From NCBI GenBank assembly GCA_037833965.1, contig AP031352.1:19448501-19512500 (forward strand): a DNA stretch of 64,000 nt. Direction: 5' to 3'. Source of the stretch: Marchantia polymorpha subsp. ruderalis (Eukaryota; Streptophyta; Marchantiopsida; Marchantiales; Marchantiaceae). The number at the start of each line of letters is the position of its first letter. The first letter of the stretch is position 1. This document shows, one piece after another, positions 24,974-39,060 of this stretch. The notes below the pieces were generated by a model, which saw only the letters and a program-made list of their open reading frames with translations, did not search any database and was not told the DNA's origin. The position numbers were made by a program, and so were the translations under genes.

Positions 24974-26280
24974 TTATGGGGCAAGACGATATTTGGCAAA
25001 GTGACTTGATTAGTGCGCACTGATTAAATTACGCACTCTATGAACAGCTGCATTCGGTTTCAAGTGCGCACAATGTTTTAAAGCAGACTTTATGACCGTC
25101 GTTGCGAGATTTCATTCGTATGACAGTCGACAGGAGGTGGTGGTGCGACATGACGAGGCTTTACCTCCCCATACGCCAAGAGAACTGCCTATACTTCCTC
25201 GTGCACTAATTTCCATGACTCGTACACCATGACATGGCATGAAACTGGACCTGTCTTTTAGATTAGGTTCCAGTGTGCGATTCTGCTGCTGCACCGACTC
25301 GTCTCATCTCATCTGGATCGATCCTCTGGTTTCGGTTTGGTTCCACCAGTCGAGGGCCTGTTACAAATAGTATACGCTTGGGTCACGAGGAAGTCAGTAT
25401 CAAAAGAGTGAGATATTTCGGATTGATGAGGTCCCATAAGGTTCGATGCACGCCATGGAGGCAGTCTCTAAAGGGGTGACGACAATTTCGAACAGAACTG
25501 GAGCTGAAGTATCTCCAATTTCAGTGCAAAGTTTTGAAACACAAAAAGTAGAAGATAATAATGTGTTTTATATGAACAGGAGATTTTCAGAAGCCATATA
25601 TATATATTTATATATATATTTATTTATTTATTTATAATGTTATGAGTCTTTGGAAGCTCACTCATGTGTAATGGTTTATGGAAACATTTTTCAATAAGGC
25701 AATGAGCAGAAATGAAGACGATGCAGAGGTAGAAGCTAACATGCCAAATTTTTTTTCATGCGTGGGATAATTGAATGTATGGCGTCACAAGCTTTCAAGG
25801 TTATGTTTATGCTCATTACGATTACTGATTTTGACATAAAGTAAAAAACAGACTCTTCCGAAATGCAATATGTTTGACAAAAAATCCTCAATTTAGATTG
25901 AAATTACTTGTGCATATCCACGTGCTCTTACAAATAAAAATGTGAAAATTCGAATAATGGTCCACATTAAGGGTTTGCATTTAAATCTTAATAAATATCT
26001 GTCACTCATTAAAGCACATACATTGAAGAAGATGAGAGCGATTCTGCATATTGTATCCTTCGATGAAACTACAGAGAGCTTCAGATAAAATGCTTTAGTA
26101 TCATAGACTCAATTCCTCTCTAACTGAATCGCTCTGAAAGGAGAGACAGTCTGACATTGTGAATCAAGAGAAACAAAAAGTGTTTGTAGAAACATGGAAA
26201 CAATGTAAAATAAGACAATTCAGATCAACTCTTTCATAAGGAAAAACCATGCGCTCACCCAACTTCGAAATGAAATCATG
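24974..26280. other. AT-rich region without a gene
   Basis: Mostly AT-rich with no supported coding sequence. An A/T microsatellite of ATATAT and TTTA units lies at about 25597-25636. Confidence 0.6.
25597..25636. repeat. (AT)n/(TTTA)n microsatellite
   Basis: Alternating AT runs pass into four TTTA units. This is an ordinary AT-rich simple repeat. Confidence 0.9.
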
Positions 26281-26308
26281 AAAGGTCATAGCGCAAGCTA
26301 TGACCTTT
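26281..26308. repeat. Perfect 12-bp hairpin with GCAA loop
   Basis: AAAGGTCATAGC and its exact complement GCTATGACCTTT are separated by GCAA. As RNA this would be a 12-bp stem capped by a GNRA-type tetraloop. No neighbouring gene explains it. Confidence 0.85.
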
Positions 26309-26321
26309 GTAGACGGACTCA

Positions 26322-26630
26322 TCATTTATTTGCCATGTTCGCAACAGAGTACGGACCAAGTGCTGCATGTTTCGCAACTGCCGAATAGTCTATCGGCGAA
26401 GGATGCAATAATCTTGGAAGTTTATTTCGACCATGCTGTACGTGGAGTTTGAACGACCCTCCTACTTCATCCCAATTGTTAAACTTTGTATTCAATACCT
26501 CTGATTTCTGCATGTGCATGAAGGCGGTCGGGGCTATGCGTATCAAGTTGACTTCGTCTATTCCTTGAATATAGTCCAGACATGTGTTCACGTTTTTCAC
26601 ATTTTTTGAGAGTTTCCACTCCCTTTCCAA
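26322..26630 (-). CDS. Unrecognised 102-codon open frame between two hairpins
   Basis: The translation has a varied, protein-like composition, for example LDYIQGIDEVNLIRIAPTAF near residues 18-37. It ends in a stop just right of the 26281 hairpin and starts at the left arm of the 26630 hairpin. I recognise no family. It may be a fragment of a decayed transposon protein, but no catalytic motif is visible. Confidence 0.25.
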   Translation of the reverse strand: MEREWKLSKNVKNVNTCLDYIQGIDEVNLIRIAPTAFMHMQKSEVLNTKFNNWDEVGGSFKLHVQHGRNKLPRLLHPSPIDYSAVAKHAALGPYSVANMANK

Positions 26631-26670
26631 CAGCCCACATCATTTTCGGAACGTAAAAGATGTGGGCTGT
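26630..26670. repeat. Perfect 12-bp inverted repeat, 17-base loop
   Basis: ACAGCCCACATC (26630-26641) is exactly complementary to GATGTGGGCTGT (26659-26670). Together with the hairpin at 26281 it brackets a small open frame. Confidence 0.85.
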
Positions 26671-29600
26671 GTGAGCGATCTTCACGTCTCACCCGAAAAC
26701 CGGGTTATGATGGAACTCCGACACTTCAGCGAATTCTTCCATCGATTGTGAATACATATTGCGGTCGACATCTCCGGAGCTTCCTTCTCCTTTCAAAGAA
26801 GTGCCTCCACCCCCACTGCGAATCATGTCGGCATTGAGGTCGTGGAAAATCAAGTGGCAAATTCCGATGTTGAGAGGATGTAGGCTTCGACTTCAAAGAA
26901 GACGAGGAAATCTTTGGGTGAAATGAGGACACCATGCTTCTTGCTTCCCACATTTTCCCACATTCAATTCATTCATTGCTGCAAAAATACGGTTTGACCC
27001 ACGCCAGCGTCTAACCACACGCACTCCAGCAGAGGGCCGTGAGAACAAAGGCCGACCAGTCTGCGATACGGATCCCCTCACCAGGTGAGGGGAGATCTTC
27101 TGTGTTCTGCATTTTTCTGACCGGAGTATGTGTGAGTCCCGGTATATTCCGAAGCCGAGGCCGGTCATGATCCGGCATATTCCGAAGCCCGGCGACCGGA
27201 GACCGGCGACCAAGTCGAAGAAATGCCCACATTGAAGCATTCGTTCGTTCCCTGTTTTTGCTTCGGTGACAAGATTTTCGAAGTCTCTTCTGCCAGGTCA
27301 GCATCTTTAATACTCCCGCTTTTCCCCGCGCCATTATCTCTTGCAATACTTTCTGCTCGATAGAATTCGAACCCGAAGGTATTTCTAATGTCGAAATCTG
27401 AAATTCGAACGTTCGAGGGGCGTCCGCTAACGGGCCACATGATAAAGAGCTTCCGTCCGACTTGGCTCTTATGGTTTGGGTTGGGTTAGGTTGTTGGCTT
27501 ATAAGCTTCGCGGCGCCACTGTGGACTTCAGATGTTATGGCGATTCCTTGGTGGAAGTGGCGCGGTGTTTTCTTGGAATCAAGACAATGTGGAATGATGA
27601 GTAATTATTCTCGTTTGTGGCATTTGACGCTAGCAGAATATGTGGAACCTGAGATAGCAGATTCGGATGTCCAAGCATCAATTCTGTGCCTTTTTATGAG
27701 TTCGAGAAGAGATTTTATTCGGTCGTTCGTTCGTTGGTGTGGCAAGAAGAGTTGAAAGCTTTCACTTGAAAGCATTGCATTTGGTGTTGAAAGAATTCAC
27801 TTGATGTGTGCAGATCCGAAATAAGTCATTCTTGCGGACGGTGTTAACTCCGTGGTATCTAGCGGCCTTCCTCCGATGTGAAGGGCAAGTGTCATCCGCG
27901 ATGGATGGCCCAAAAGGTAACTCTCATGCCGCATCAAAAGAGCTGATGAAAGAAAGTTCATAGTTTGCTGTGAGAAGTGATATTCCTCCTGTTCCACCAA
28001 CAGAGAACCGATAAGATGAGATGATCATGTCCCCACCAGAAATCTTTCATCATTCTTCTCACATGAAGCACTTAACCGAGGGTAGGGCATCATTTGTCTA
28101 GAAACTCGCCTTTTGGGACTTTGGCCTTTTAGCGTAGTTGACGAGAAACATGAGAGTAGGGAGGGAGCCGAGGAGACCGACCTTGAATCTGCACAGGACC
28201 CACAAATCCACACTTTTCTTACTTCATTGGAACAGACAGAAATTTTGTCTATCTAACCAGACATCATCATCATGCCAAAATAATCGTGTCAGGTACAAAA
28301 TGCCACCCTCCTATGCCATGCGCACCTTAACAACAAAGTATTAATTTTCTCACTGTCTTGAGACACGGTCAACTTTACAACTGGTGGCCAATAAATTATT
28401 GTAGAAACGAAACTTTTGGACGAGTGGTAAAGCACACATATGGCTCACATTCGATCTAGACCACTAGCAACCAATATATGCTTACTACTGTTGATGATCA
28501 TGTATAAAATCCGCCACCCTCACGCCCTGCCCATCATCGGATTATCTCTATCTTCATGAGTCAGACGAGAAGGAATATAAAACGCAGTCCAAACGAACTG
28601 CAGGACCGGGACAGTACTTGGACTATTCAACTACAGTACAGTAGGGCATCTTCCACCGCGCTCCGGCAACGGCAGCACCGTATGCCTCTCCGTCGGTACG
28701 TCGTCGGGTCTCGTCTCCATCGAGCACGAGTCATTCGTCATCCATCACCGCCAAACTCTGCTTCTGCATCCCCTTCTGCTTTTCCACGCGCGTCGCTCGG
28801 TGGGTGAAAACGGGGGTGAATCTCAACGTCTCCCATCCGGGTGAAACTCATATATACGCGAAGGTCATAGTCTTCTTGCTAGACGTACGAAACGAACTGT
28901 TTGTTGGGGAGTCAAGAACCGACGAGGAAACGCTCCTCTAAGGGTGGCACTCGCAAGTCGCATGAATGAACGAACAAACCATTGTAGTGCGACCATTGTT
29001 CCCAGTGTAGGAAGGAAATCTCGGCTTCTTGTCGAATTCGATGGTGTCCCGGATTGTGGTGGAGATCTGCAGTGAGCGTGCCTCTGACCTGACTTCCTTG
29101 TCCGTGTCATCTGTGCCAGCGAGTGAAAACTCGGGGGACGATCCGAACGACGCCCGGAACGACTCTTGCCAAATTCATCCATCCAGACGGGCTATGAGTA
29201 TCACGCTACAGAACATAGACATGACCTGGACATGCAAAGGAACCACGACCGGTTTCATATTCTGCATGCCCTAAGATGCTGCTCTCCAGTCCACTGACTT
29301 TTTGCCAATTATGAGTTCAGTAGTTTTGCTTCTCCTTTCACGGACAAAAAGATCTTTCTCGAACATAATTGAGTTCAACTTCTCTTGTAGGGTCACGAGT
29401 GTCAGATCGAGTCTTTTACTGTTTCTGATGAGTTACGATTTCAGCGGACTCTCATTGCCTTCAAAAGTGGCACGCCTTCATTGCCTCGCGAGCATCATTC
29501 CTTTCTCATTTATGCTCGTCTCGCCCTCGTCTCTCGACGCCATTTGCAAAATTAGAATCCGAAATGCCACCTTCTTTTCGGTGCGTGTCTTCAGCAGGAC

Positions 29601-32600
29601 ACGATGGACAGTCGAGGAGTTGGCATCAAATGTGTGCGTAATGGCAGCAGCTGTAACGCCTCGCTTCGCACTCACCGATGGAATTGTGGTCTGGTCTTTG
29701 ATTCCTTCCGCTCGGAATTCTTGTCCCGCTCCTGCGCAGATTTATTGCTCCCTTTCCTTCTGGCGAAGTAATGCGTGAACGGAAAGAGTCCCTTGTCCGA
29801 AAAAAAATCCCGAGACAATCGTTTTTCCATATGCTATAGAGAATGTTTTCTGCATCAGGGGACTCTCTCGTCCACATGAGCGATTTAATACTGCGCATTA
29901 AGCTCAAGGACTACTGAATATGTTATTTCGCCTGAAGCTCTTGGGGTAGAAATATTGTGACGCCATGGGCCATGGTGCATCGAGCTCAAACCCAGTCTGA
30001 GGTTTATCCATATCCATCTCACCTAGTATATATATATTAGGAGAGGGGGCCACCGGATCGGAAGGTCATGGCCAAGGAGCCGGTAAAGGGACCGAGGGTG
30101 CGGGCGGTCTCCGGGTTGCAATCTGGGGCTTTTTGGTGGGTGGGCGGTAATTTAGGGGCGAGCATTTAGAGGCGAGCAAGTAGTCCAAATTACTCGAACA
30201 TAATAATCATTGGAGAGCAAGCAGTGACGTTTGAGAGCAAGTTCCCCCCTACTACTACTACTAACAGGCCATGCTTGTCTCGGTGCAGATTTTAGGTCTG
30301 GATTATACTCATGTCCCCGAAGCCGTGACATATCGGATTATAATACAGTAAGCGGAATGCTCAAGGCGAAAGAAACAGGATAGAAGACTCTAAGCGATCG
30401 CAGCAAAACTTGTCCCCCAAAAGTTGATAGCCCGACGACCAGACCTGGAAAGGGGCGGGGAATCTTTTCTCTCGCGCACATCGGAATGACCTCTCGCAGC
30501 CCGGCGCCCGTCGAAGCCTAGTGCCATAATGCCGAGCACAAGCAGAGCATCCGGGCTTCGTAGACCATCAGGGCCAGACAGACAGAAAAAGAAGTAGAAG
30601 AATCCGTAGCTTGGCTATGGCATCTGGGAAAGCGTCGTCCGCAACCAGGTGAGGCCTCGTGTACACTTCTGCGGCGAAGTCCGAAGGCTGAAGGCTGAAG
30701 CGTCGTCGCAGAATGGCATCATGAATCGGATAGGACAGTTGAAGCTGATGACGCTCAACACTCCACCGCACCCTGAGGTTTGCTTTCTGCCTGAACCAGA
30801 GTCTCTCGCATTCCAAAGTCACATCGACCAGGGTTTACGTACATGGAAGTCTGGAACTGCAACGAAATACAATGCTTCAAATGATGCTCGCTATCGGCCT
30901 CATTGTTGCTCTAGCTTCTACATGCCCCTTTTAGACTCGAGGTCGGCAGTAAAGTGGATCTGGCAGGAGATAGTAGCACCCTCTCGCGCCTTTCCGTGTC
31001 TCATTCCATTTAACAAAAGGGTCACTCCGAAAGTGTGGCAAGTGCAGGCACCATGTGTCTACCGTGTCAACTCGCTCCAATTCCGATGCATTCAGTGGCA
31101 TCCGACGCCCACTTCGCTTCGTGTTCATCTTCATCATCTGGGTGCCTTTCGACCGCCGGGGCGAGACGATCCCCGCATCCGAGAGAGGACTTCATCAAGG
31201 TACGCTCGCGAAGGCAGAGAGAGATGCTGTGAAACAGCGAAACTCGCCCGCCCGAAATGGCATCTGTTATCCACAACAGCAGATAAAGCGAGGCCGCGTT
31301 CCGCAGACAAGTGAGGCACGTCCGTGCTGACACCCGAGAAATTTTGCGAGCGTAATGGCGCCCATGTCCTTTTGCTCATGTACAGTGAGTGCCAGCTTCA
31401 TGTGAGCGAGGCTTCACATCTCTCGATGACACACCGTATCCAAGGCCACTTTCCCAAAGCAAATGCCTGATTTTCTGTTGGATAGGGAAGACAAAAGACT
31501 CCGATCCTCGCTGCGACCCGTCCTCTGCTGCCTCCGTCGCCTCGCGCCTCTCCTGTGGTCCCCGAATGCCTCATTGTTTATCGGGAAAGAGGGCCTCCTC
31601 CGCTATAATGAGGTCCGAGTAGGGACCCGACCCCCGAGGCTACCCCCCACCCCTCCGGCACGCCCCGCAGACAGAGACAGACCGAGCGGACGGAAAGTTT
31701 CGCCGTCCGGGTGCCCGACGTATGTATGACCGGGCAGCCAAGCGAATCCCGAAGCATACTGCAGGTAATATATTGCGTGAGTTAGACGGCGAGCGGCCTG
31801 AATACACGGGCCCGGATGTATGCCTGGCCCTGCTGATGCTCTGCTGATGGCATGGCAACATGCTGCTGCTGCTGCGCGACTGCCTTCGGGCCAGCCAGTC
31901 AGCCAGCGCACCCCATACCCTCGCCAGCCACAGCCACTCGCCATCGCGCGCATGTGGCACTCACGTGCAATACGTCCAGGGCCTCCAGCCTGCGCCAACC
32001 TTCCGGGAGCCCCTCGGTTCGAGCGACCTACCGCTCGCTACTGGAACCCTCACGAGAACATTCCGCCTCGTCTCGGCGGTTCCCCGATAGAAGGACATTC
32101 CTCCCTTGTAACGAAGACGCTCACTGATCGCTTCAGAGCTGCGAGCGGCCTTACCACGGTTGGTTGGGACCAACTCCGGGTGATCGCTAACATGTGGTTA
32201 GCTAAACCGGGAATGTTCAGGCCTCCGAAGTCCACCCGAGGGTTGACAACGCCAGTCCAGCTAACCTCAAGGCGTGCTCAGCGGGGACAGATCAGAGCTC
32301 GGGTTCAAAGGCGAGGAAGGAAGGCCCGGTCAGCCGAGGAATGTCGAACAGACCTCAACTAATCCCACATCGGGACTCAGAGTCCTGCCGACCCTGACCC
32401 TGACCCTGATCCTGACCTGACCTGACCGGATTCTGTTGTGCTGTAGCAGCTGTGGGGTTTGAGGCACCAAACGGAGATGGCGACTGTAGACCCGACCCCC
32501 GGCCTGACCCGACCCGACTCGACCGGACCCGACCGGACCCGCGTGGGAACCGAGCGGTTAGAGTTCGTTGGAACCGAGTGGGTCTTGACAACGAAAAGCG

Positions 32601-35600
32601 TGCGGAGTGCTGAACTGCGCGTGGGCGCGCAGCGCACAATGCGCGCACGGCTTCACGTTTCAACCAATTCCTCGAGCTGGTCTCGTCGTCGACGAATTCG
32701 GGCAAATAAGATCTTGGATCCGGTGGAGCGTGGTTTTCCCATTGCCCTTCATTTATCATGAATTCTATTCGATGCTGTTAGTGGCTCTGTGCCCTCCTGC
32801 CTGCCTCGTACTATGCGGGTACAGCCAATGCATGCGTCTAACACACTCTTTGATGAAGAAGAAGAAGCAGCAGCAGGAGGAGCGACAACGGACGACGACG
32901 GGGTTATTGTCTCAAGTACAAATGGAGCCAATAATACAAACCTTCCATCAAACGCTTTGGGTCAATAATTTGATGATGTTGCATTATTCGCAGGTTTATA
33001 ATGGCCGGACTGATTTGTAGCGGTATGGGTGATGAGCTAAGCGAGCAGCTACTGTGTAGCGGCACCATCAAGCCGAGAGGAGGGGGAGACATGTGCCGAG
33101 GGCACTGTTCGACCTTTCTTGTTAGAGATTGTCTTAAAGGGAAGTACCAGCAAAAGGCTTTTCCTCTTCCCAACAAAATGTTGTGTTGCCCCCCGCCCCC
33201 TGCCTCCCGGCCGGCAAGTGGTTCCATTCATCTCGCACCTCGTCTCCCACTGTTGTACCGCCACCACTCTGCGAGAGTTTTGAATGCTCGAACCTCGTTG
33301 AATAGCCTCCCTTTTTGCACGCAGTTTGCGACCCTAGCCTCACGCTGCGTGTCTGTGGCAAGTTACCGAACAAGGTCAAAGGTTTGATTCGGTACAAGAC
33401 AGCGCTGCAAAGTGTTGTTTCACAGAGTGCATTTTCTCCTGACAGTATTTGAAAATCAAATCCACGGAAAGCCATGTGCATGAACAAAGCACACACGAGG
33501 TACGTATCCCACTCTCATAAATAGCTGTATTTCTTAAGTCCACTCAAAGGAATCGTCGACTTCCATTGGCAGACGTTTTTCTAGGCAAGATATTAATTTC
33601 CTACTAGTGCCATAAAAGGGTTTTGGTCAAACGAGGCTTCGAACGAAGCTCGTACCGTTACCTTCTCGATCAAAACTTGTCGCTGAATGTTGACATCTAA
33701 ATTATTTCTTTCCTGGGTCACCATACTTATCCTGAATTCGAAAGAATTCGAGTATCTCTACGTGCTGTAGTTGACACTCAACGCTTCATTATGAGAGATC
33801 AGCACACATTGGGATCCGATAAAATAGGATACGGTTTAATCTAACGTATGGCCTTGATGATTCTCAAGTGTATTATCATGTGTTACACGTATTGACGGGC
33901 AATCGTGAACCTTGAGTCGGGTCAGACGAAAATACCGCTTTATATTGCAATCTATGGGCTGCTAGTTGCGTCTGCATTTACTCGCGTACAAGGACAGAAG
34001 CCTCAGCTCTCATTATTTCGACCAAAAGGAAGTTGCAAGACTGGAAAAATATCCATACCCTTGACAGAAGAAGAAGAAGAGAAGGCTCGTTTTCATGTCT
34101 CTGCGTATTCATGGAGATCTCGAGAATAATAACCTTTCCGAGGCACGGAGGACCAAGATTTGATGGAAGGTCGAAGATGTCTGAAGCGTATTGAGTGCAC
34201 CATGGGACGGAAGAATTGTTTCAGCTTTTGTCCAAAAAAAGTGCCAAAAGACAGACGAAATTCCTGCGTCTACTGAAAGGAAGACAGACTAAGCAAAAGG
34301 GTTACGAGGAAAAGCTTGTCCCCAGAATTAGTCAATGAACGCTGCGTATTCCCAGAAATTCAGGTCAGTGGAAATGTAAGGAGCGAGCTTACTTTACAGG
34401 ACAGCTAACCTACTTTACCTGACTTCAAATCTTGCGTTAAATCTTTGTAGCTTAACTAGTCTATCTAAGCTTGCAAAGACATGCAACTCCGTAGAGCGAA
34501 GAGGGCCGATTCAATAAGAGCTCAATCATAAGCAGTAATCATCATGCTTGCTTTCCGAAATGTGTGATCCAAACGTAACTAACGTAGCCAAATCGGAGGA
34601 AATCAGACACACTGTTGTTCTGTTGCCTAGTCTCGGTTGCCTGATGAGATGAGATTAGAGCAGAGCAGAGCCGATCAACTACCTCGCAGAGGGAGAGCAG
34701 GCCAAAAGCTTCCTTGTCTTGCTACAACTTCCAAGCGCGCTCCTAAGATCCTACCGCTTCGTCCATGTTCAGCGGATGAAGAGAAAAGTGGAATCGTGGA
34801 AAACGTCGACCGTGGATGGACATGACATGACAGCACTGATCGAGCAGAAGGGAGCTCATGATATTGTCTTGAAATCTGTCGTGCTTACCGGTTCTACCTC
34901 GTAGGCTCAGAGCGTTGGTTTGTCACATTTTGCACACACGTTTAGAGCCGAGCCGATACAGGTGTAAAGAATGTTCTCGATCAACTGCCAATCGTCTGGG
35001 CTGGACCAGGAGCAGGTTCTCGCTTCGAAAGAACGCCCCCGACCAAGGTGGTGCAAAGCTGCGTACGCTGTTCCATATCTCGTTGCATGGGCCTCAAGCA
35101 CAAGAAAAATACTGCTCAAGAGCACCGTACGACGCGATTTCGAGCCACGAGGGTAAGGTTGAGGGTGAGGTGTTTGGGAGGGTCGGTCTATCTATCGTAT
35201 TCGGTTCGCTAGCATTTCGGTTCCAGCGCTTGTCGCACGACATGCAACTTTGGTGTCTCCAAAGCCCGTGGCTGCTGCTGCTAGCGACGTCGAAAGAGGA
35301 AAAAAAAAATGGTTATCGAGCATGAAAGATCCCGGCATCGCCACAAAAAGTACCCTTCTCGTCCTCGGCCTTTACAAAATTGATCGACGAGGCTTCACAG
35401 GTCTCCCCGCCACCCTCACCGACATGACACGACACGACATAGCCTGACCTGACCCTGACCTGGGCCTCGACCGCAGACCTAACCGGGCTCGCTCGCCCTC
35501 GACCTTTATTGAATATATACAAAAGCTTCTTGCGTAACGGTCCGCTCGTGACAAACGGTAGAGAGAGAGGGAGGGAGAGGGAGAGGGACGTCGAGATATT

Positions 35601-38138
35601 CGACTTCTTGGTCGCGGGTACAATTCTTGCTCGCCAAGTTTCCTCGATCGTATTTCGATGTCGAAGGACCGGCCGATGCTGAGGCTGAGGCTGAGGCGGG
35701 CATTACATGTCGACCTCGCTCGCTGCGAGAGCTGCGAGAGCTGCGAGTTGCGAGATGCGACGCTAAGACGATGGCCTAACTTCGTTAAGGCTGTCGGACG
35801 GAAGCGAGCCTCGTACTGACTGTGTAGATTAGCCGGTTACAGTTTCGTCTTACACGTACCGTCGACACAGCTGTTGGCGAGCCCATAATCTCTAGAAATC
35901 TGACAGTTCAGAATCTAGTGTGCAATCCATTCCCTTTCAAGTGACAACTTTCTGGCATATAATACTCGCGAGTGGTACAAGTTTCTTTGTTTTCATTCAT
36001 GATCAGTGTCATACGAGCAAATGATGTAAGGCCCTTCTTTCTCTCTCTCTCTCCCTCTCTCTCTATTCAGAGATCCTCAGAAAGATTATATTTTCGAGGC
36101 ATAATATCTTGTACTTGATTTATGACATCAAATATCCACTTTTACCAGACTTGGAAAGCTGAGACGTGAAGACGCTCTTCATGGCTTGCTATCAATAGCT
36201 AAATCTACGTATTAATCCTGTCGACATAAATCAGAAAAAAGAAGATCCCCTCTGTGATACATTTTACGCCTTGACCAGACCAGACCATGAATCTGTACGT
36301 CCCTTCCGTAATCCTCAAGACGAGAAGGCCACACTCCATTCATGCACTTACTGCACATTAGGAAATTTGTGATTCGAATGAGGAAAAACTGAGCCGTGAG
36401 TTGCGAGTCATCAGATCAAATGTTTCCAAGGTCGAATTTTTTATATTTTTCTATTCTATAGATTCTCAATAGAAGATTCTTCTCATTATACTGCAACCAC
36501 GATTGAAGATGCTCTGCGGTACAAATGAATGAACTGATAAGATCGTCCCCGGGCCGACGACAGTGTTGTTGATGGCCCTGCGGTGTAGTCTGGAGAATCA
36601 GGCCTTCTTATCATTTGACTGTTGTTGTGAAGAGACATTCAGGAGAATCTTGTTGACCCTTTTCGAAGATTAGCAGCTTATGAGGTCTCGACAAAATCTG
36701 GTAAAGCCTTGCTCAAACCCGTCGAGGTCGTTCTTGATTTATTAAATAATTTGAAGTGGGAAATATCTCCATTTATGGTAGAAGGTGTTATCATGACCTA
36801 AATTAGAGTTTTCATGGCTAGATAATGCTGACACAAGAAAAGGCGTGTGTACTTATTTTTACTTTACCTGGATTCCACGATTTGCGTGTACCCTTCTAAA
36901 TGATTGGTCTTCAAGTTGTTGCCACCTTATGGAGTCCCCAGCCAATTGCAAACAAGATGAGATCGTTACGCAATATACTCATGGATGTATTGAAACTGGA
37001 ATTGTATATAGCCATCTGTGTATGATAACTTCCTCTCAAGCTTCAGTTTCTTAGAATTTTAGACAAAAAACAAAAGTCCATTCATACTTCGCTGCTTCTA
37101 AGCTCCTAACACGTCCCTAAACCTCTTTTATCCACAAAGCGATCTCTCTTTCAGGAGTGTGCTTGCTTGCAGGTGTCTTGGAGTGTTCTTTTTTGGATTT
37201 TTATGCTTTGTACCTTGCCAAATATCAACGAGGCCATCAATCTAGTTCCGTTGAAACTGAAGTACTCTGTCTCTTACTATCGGTCAGACTTTGCACTCTT
37301 CTGACTATTTTTTGTTTGAAAAACAGTAAAAAAAGTCACACATTGTACGTGTTCCGTATACACCCCCAAATCCAATCAAGGTTCTAACGATTACTAAGAA
37401 GATAACACTGAAAATGAGGGTGAGGGTCAGCACTAGTCTGAACCCACAGATCAGTCCCAATCCCTAGAAAGACAAATTTCGGGACGGCCGATTTCATCAT
37501 TCGGAGCAGCGGTGCATATTCTATCCGCCTTTATTTGATAAGTTGATTATGATCTTGTGTACACTGCTCAGAGTGAACTCTGATCTACTAATCGTGATCG
37601 TGCACCGCTTTCAAACTGAACAAAACAGAACTGTTCATGCAAATTTAGGTTAAATTTTATTTGATTTTGAATGTCCTATTTACTGATTCCAGACAAAGTC
37701 ATATTCAAGATGTTGCGTAGAACAATACAACAATCATGAACATTGTGAACCTTCGGGCGAGATTGACTGATGCATAAGGACCAGAACATACTTCTCACGA
37801 CAGAATGACTGGCCACGATCAGTCTACTCCATGCTACAACCGCCAAAGTGACCGCAGCCTTCTTAATCGCAAGAATACATCCCAACCCCAGTTCCTAATA
37901 CTAGTAAACCTGAACACGGAATTCCAGAACAATCGAATGAAAGATTGGTAGCCTTGCCCGAGGAGGAAATATGTTGTCTGAAAGTAATCGTCCAAACTAA
38001 GAGATTTCACACCCATGGATGATAAATGTGAAAGTTGTAAAGCTTGATAGTACTCCTTGAAGCAAAGGCCTGGGAATCAACAACTTGCTACCTACAGATC
38101 AATTTAACATTTTCAACCGACGCATTTTTCATCGAGAC
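26671..38138. other. Long accessory stretch without a recognised gene
   Basis: Over 11 kb I see many short open frames and none with a recognisable domain. The longest are plus-strand 30649-31314 (221 codons) and 31820-32362 (180 codons), both in GC-rich DNA with competing antisense frames. The minus-strand frames at 27011-27440 look slightly more protein-like and could be decayed transposon sequence. Simple repeats include degenerate GGTCC/GACCC pentamers at about 32.38-32.55 kb and CT-rich runs near 35.56-35.59 and 36.04-36.07 kb. AT-rich patches lie at 36.4-37.7 kb. No LTR or tRNA was recognised. Confidence 0.4.
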
Positions 38139-38180
38139 GAAGCCTGACCTACCATGAATCTCGAGGGTAGGTCAGGCTTC
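38139..38180. repeat. Perfect 15-bp inverted repeat, 12-base loop
   Basis: GAAGCCTGACCTACC (38139-38153) is the exact complement of GGTAGGTCAGGCTTC (38166-38180). It stands about 0.9 kb beyond the 3' end of the minus-strand gene at 39.1-42.1 kb, in otherwise gene-free DNA. Confidence 0.85.
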
Positions 38181-39060
38181 TGCTGAGGTTAGTCTGCTGC
38201 ACGAGGTGATCTTATCATCCCATGGCATTATTCGAGTTATACGCAAGAAAGCAAGGGACATGTCAAGACTAGAGGTTTCTTTACAATGGTAAGGATAGGA
38301 ACGACGATTGCCAAACACCAAACCACTGAGCACCTTTTCGGGGCTACAGAAACATATGTCACAGAGTTCATTGACACCATAGCTACGCATGAATGGTGCT
38401 TCTGGTTGCCGAAGCCATGGAAGTTTAGTTGTTCGTGCCAATCGCTGTGAGGATGGACGGGTTGGTCGATCTACCTGCAACGTGCTCGTCATTAACAACA
38501 GATGTGGTTGGGTATGGGTGGACCATTTTTCTGCCCACGGCGTTCAGACCGTTTGACAATCGAGAGCTGGACTGTAGAGAGAGACTGGCAAATTCTGTCG
38601 TTCGCAGTGTATGAAAAGCCTACGGTCGTCCATCGTCTGGGCCAGCAGTTGTGCTTCGAAAGAAACCAAATGAACTGCCATGCCTGCCGAACCGCTTTTT
38701 TCTTCAACTACGAGAGCTCCGTAGAATTTAACCACTTCCTCTTGCTATGCTTTCTGCAAGCTTTCGGAGCTGAGTATGCACAGGCTCCAGTACGAAACCA
38801 TTCGGGCTCTCGATGGCCCACCTTTTTCCATCCCAGATGAACTTTCTTAAGAAATACTACAACTTCTGACACATATTCGTCTTTAAACGATAGTGATAGG
38901 AATGTACATATTTTAACACTAATTCGAAATCGTCGAAATGCATGACAGAACTCTGCCCCATGAAATGAAAGGGGCCAAGTTCAGACCAGAGAGAAACGAC
39001 ATGGGCCTCAACCCTTTCTTTCTAATCCAGTCTTTAATTTGGTAATTCCTTTTACAAACT
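38181..39060. other. No recognised gene; downstream of next gene
   Basis: Short overlapping frames only. The right part is likely to contain the 3' untranslated region of the minus-strand gene that ends at 39061. I saw no strong polyadenylation context that I could pin down. Confidence 0.45.

Noticed and set aside
30649..31314. 221-codon plus-strand frame
   Set aside because: No domain, several competing antisense frames, and composition typical of chance frames in mixed-GC DNA.
31820..32362. 180-codon plus-strand frame
   Set aside because: Pro/Arg/Ala-rich without motifs and overlapped by other long frames on both strands.
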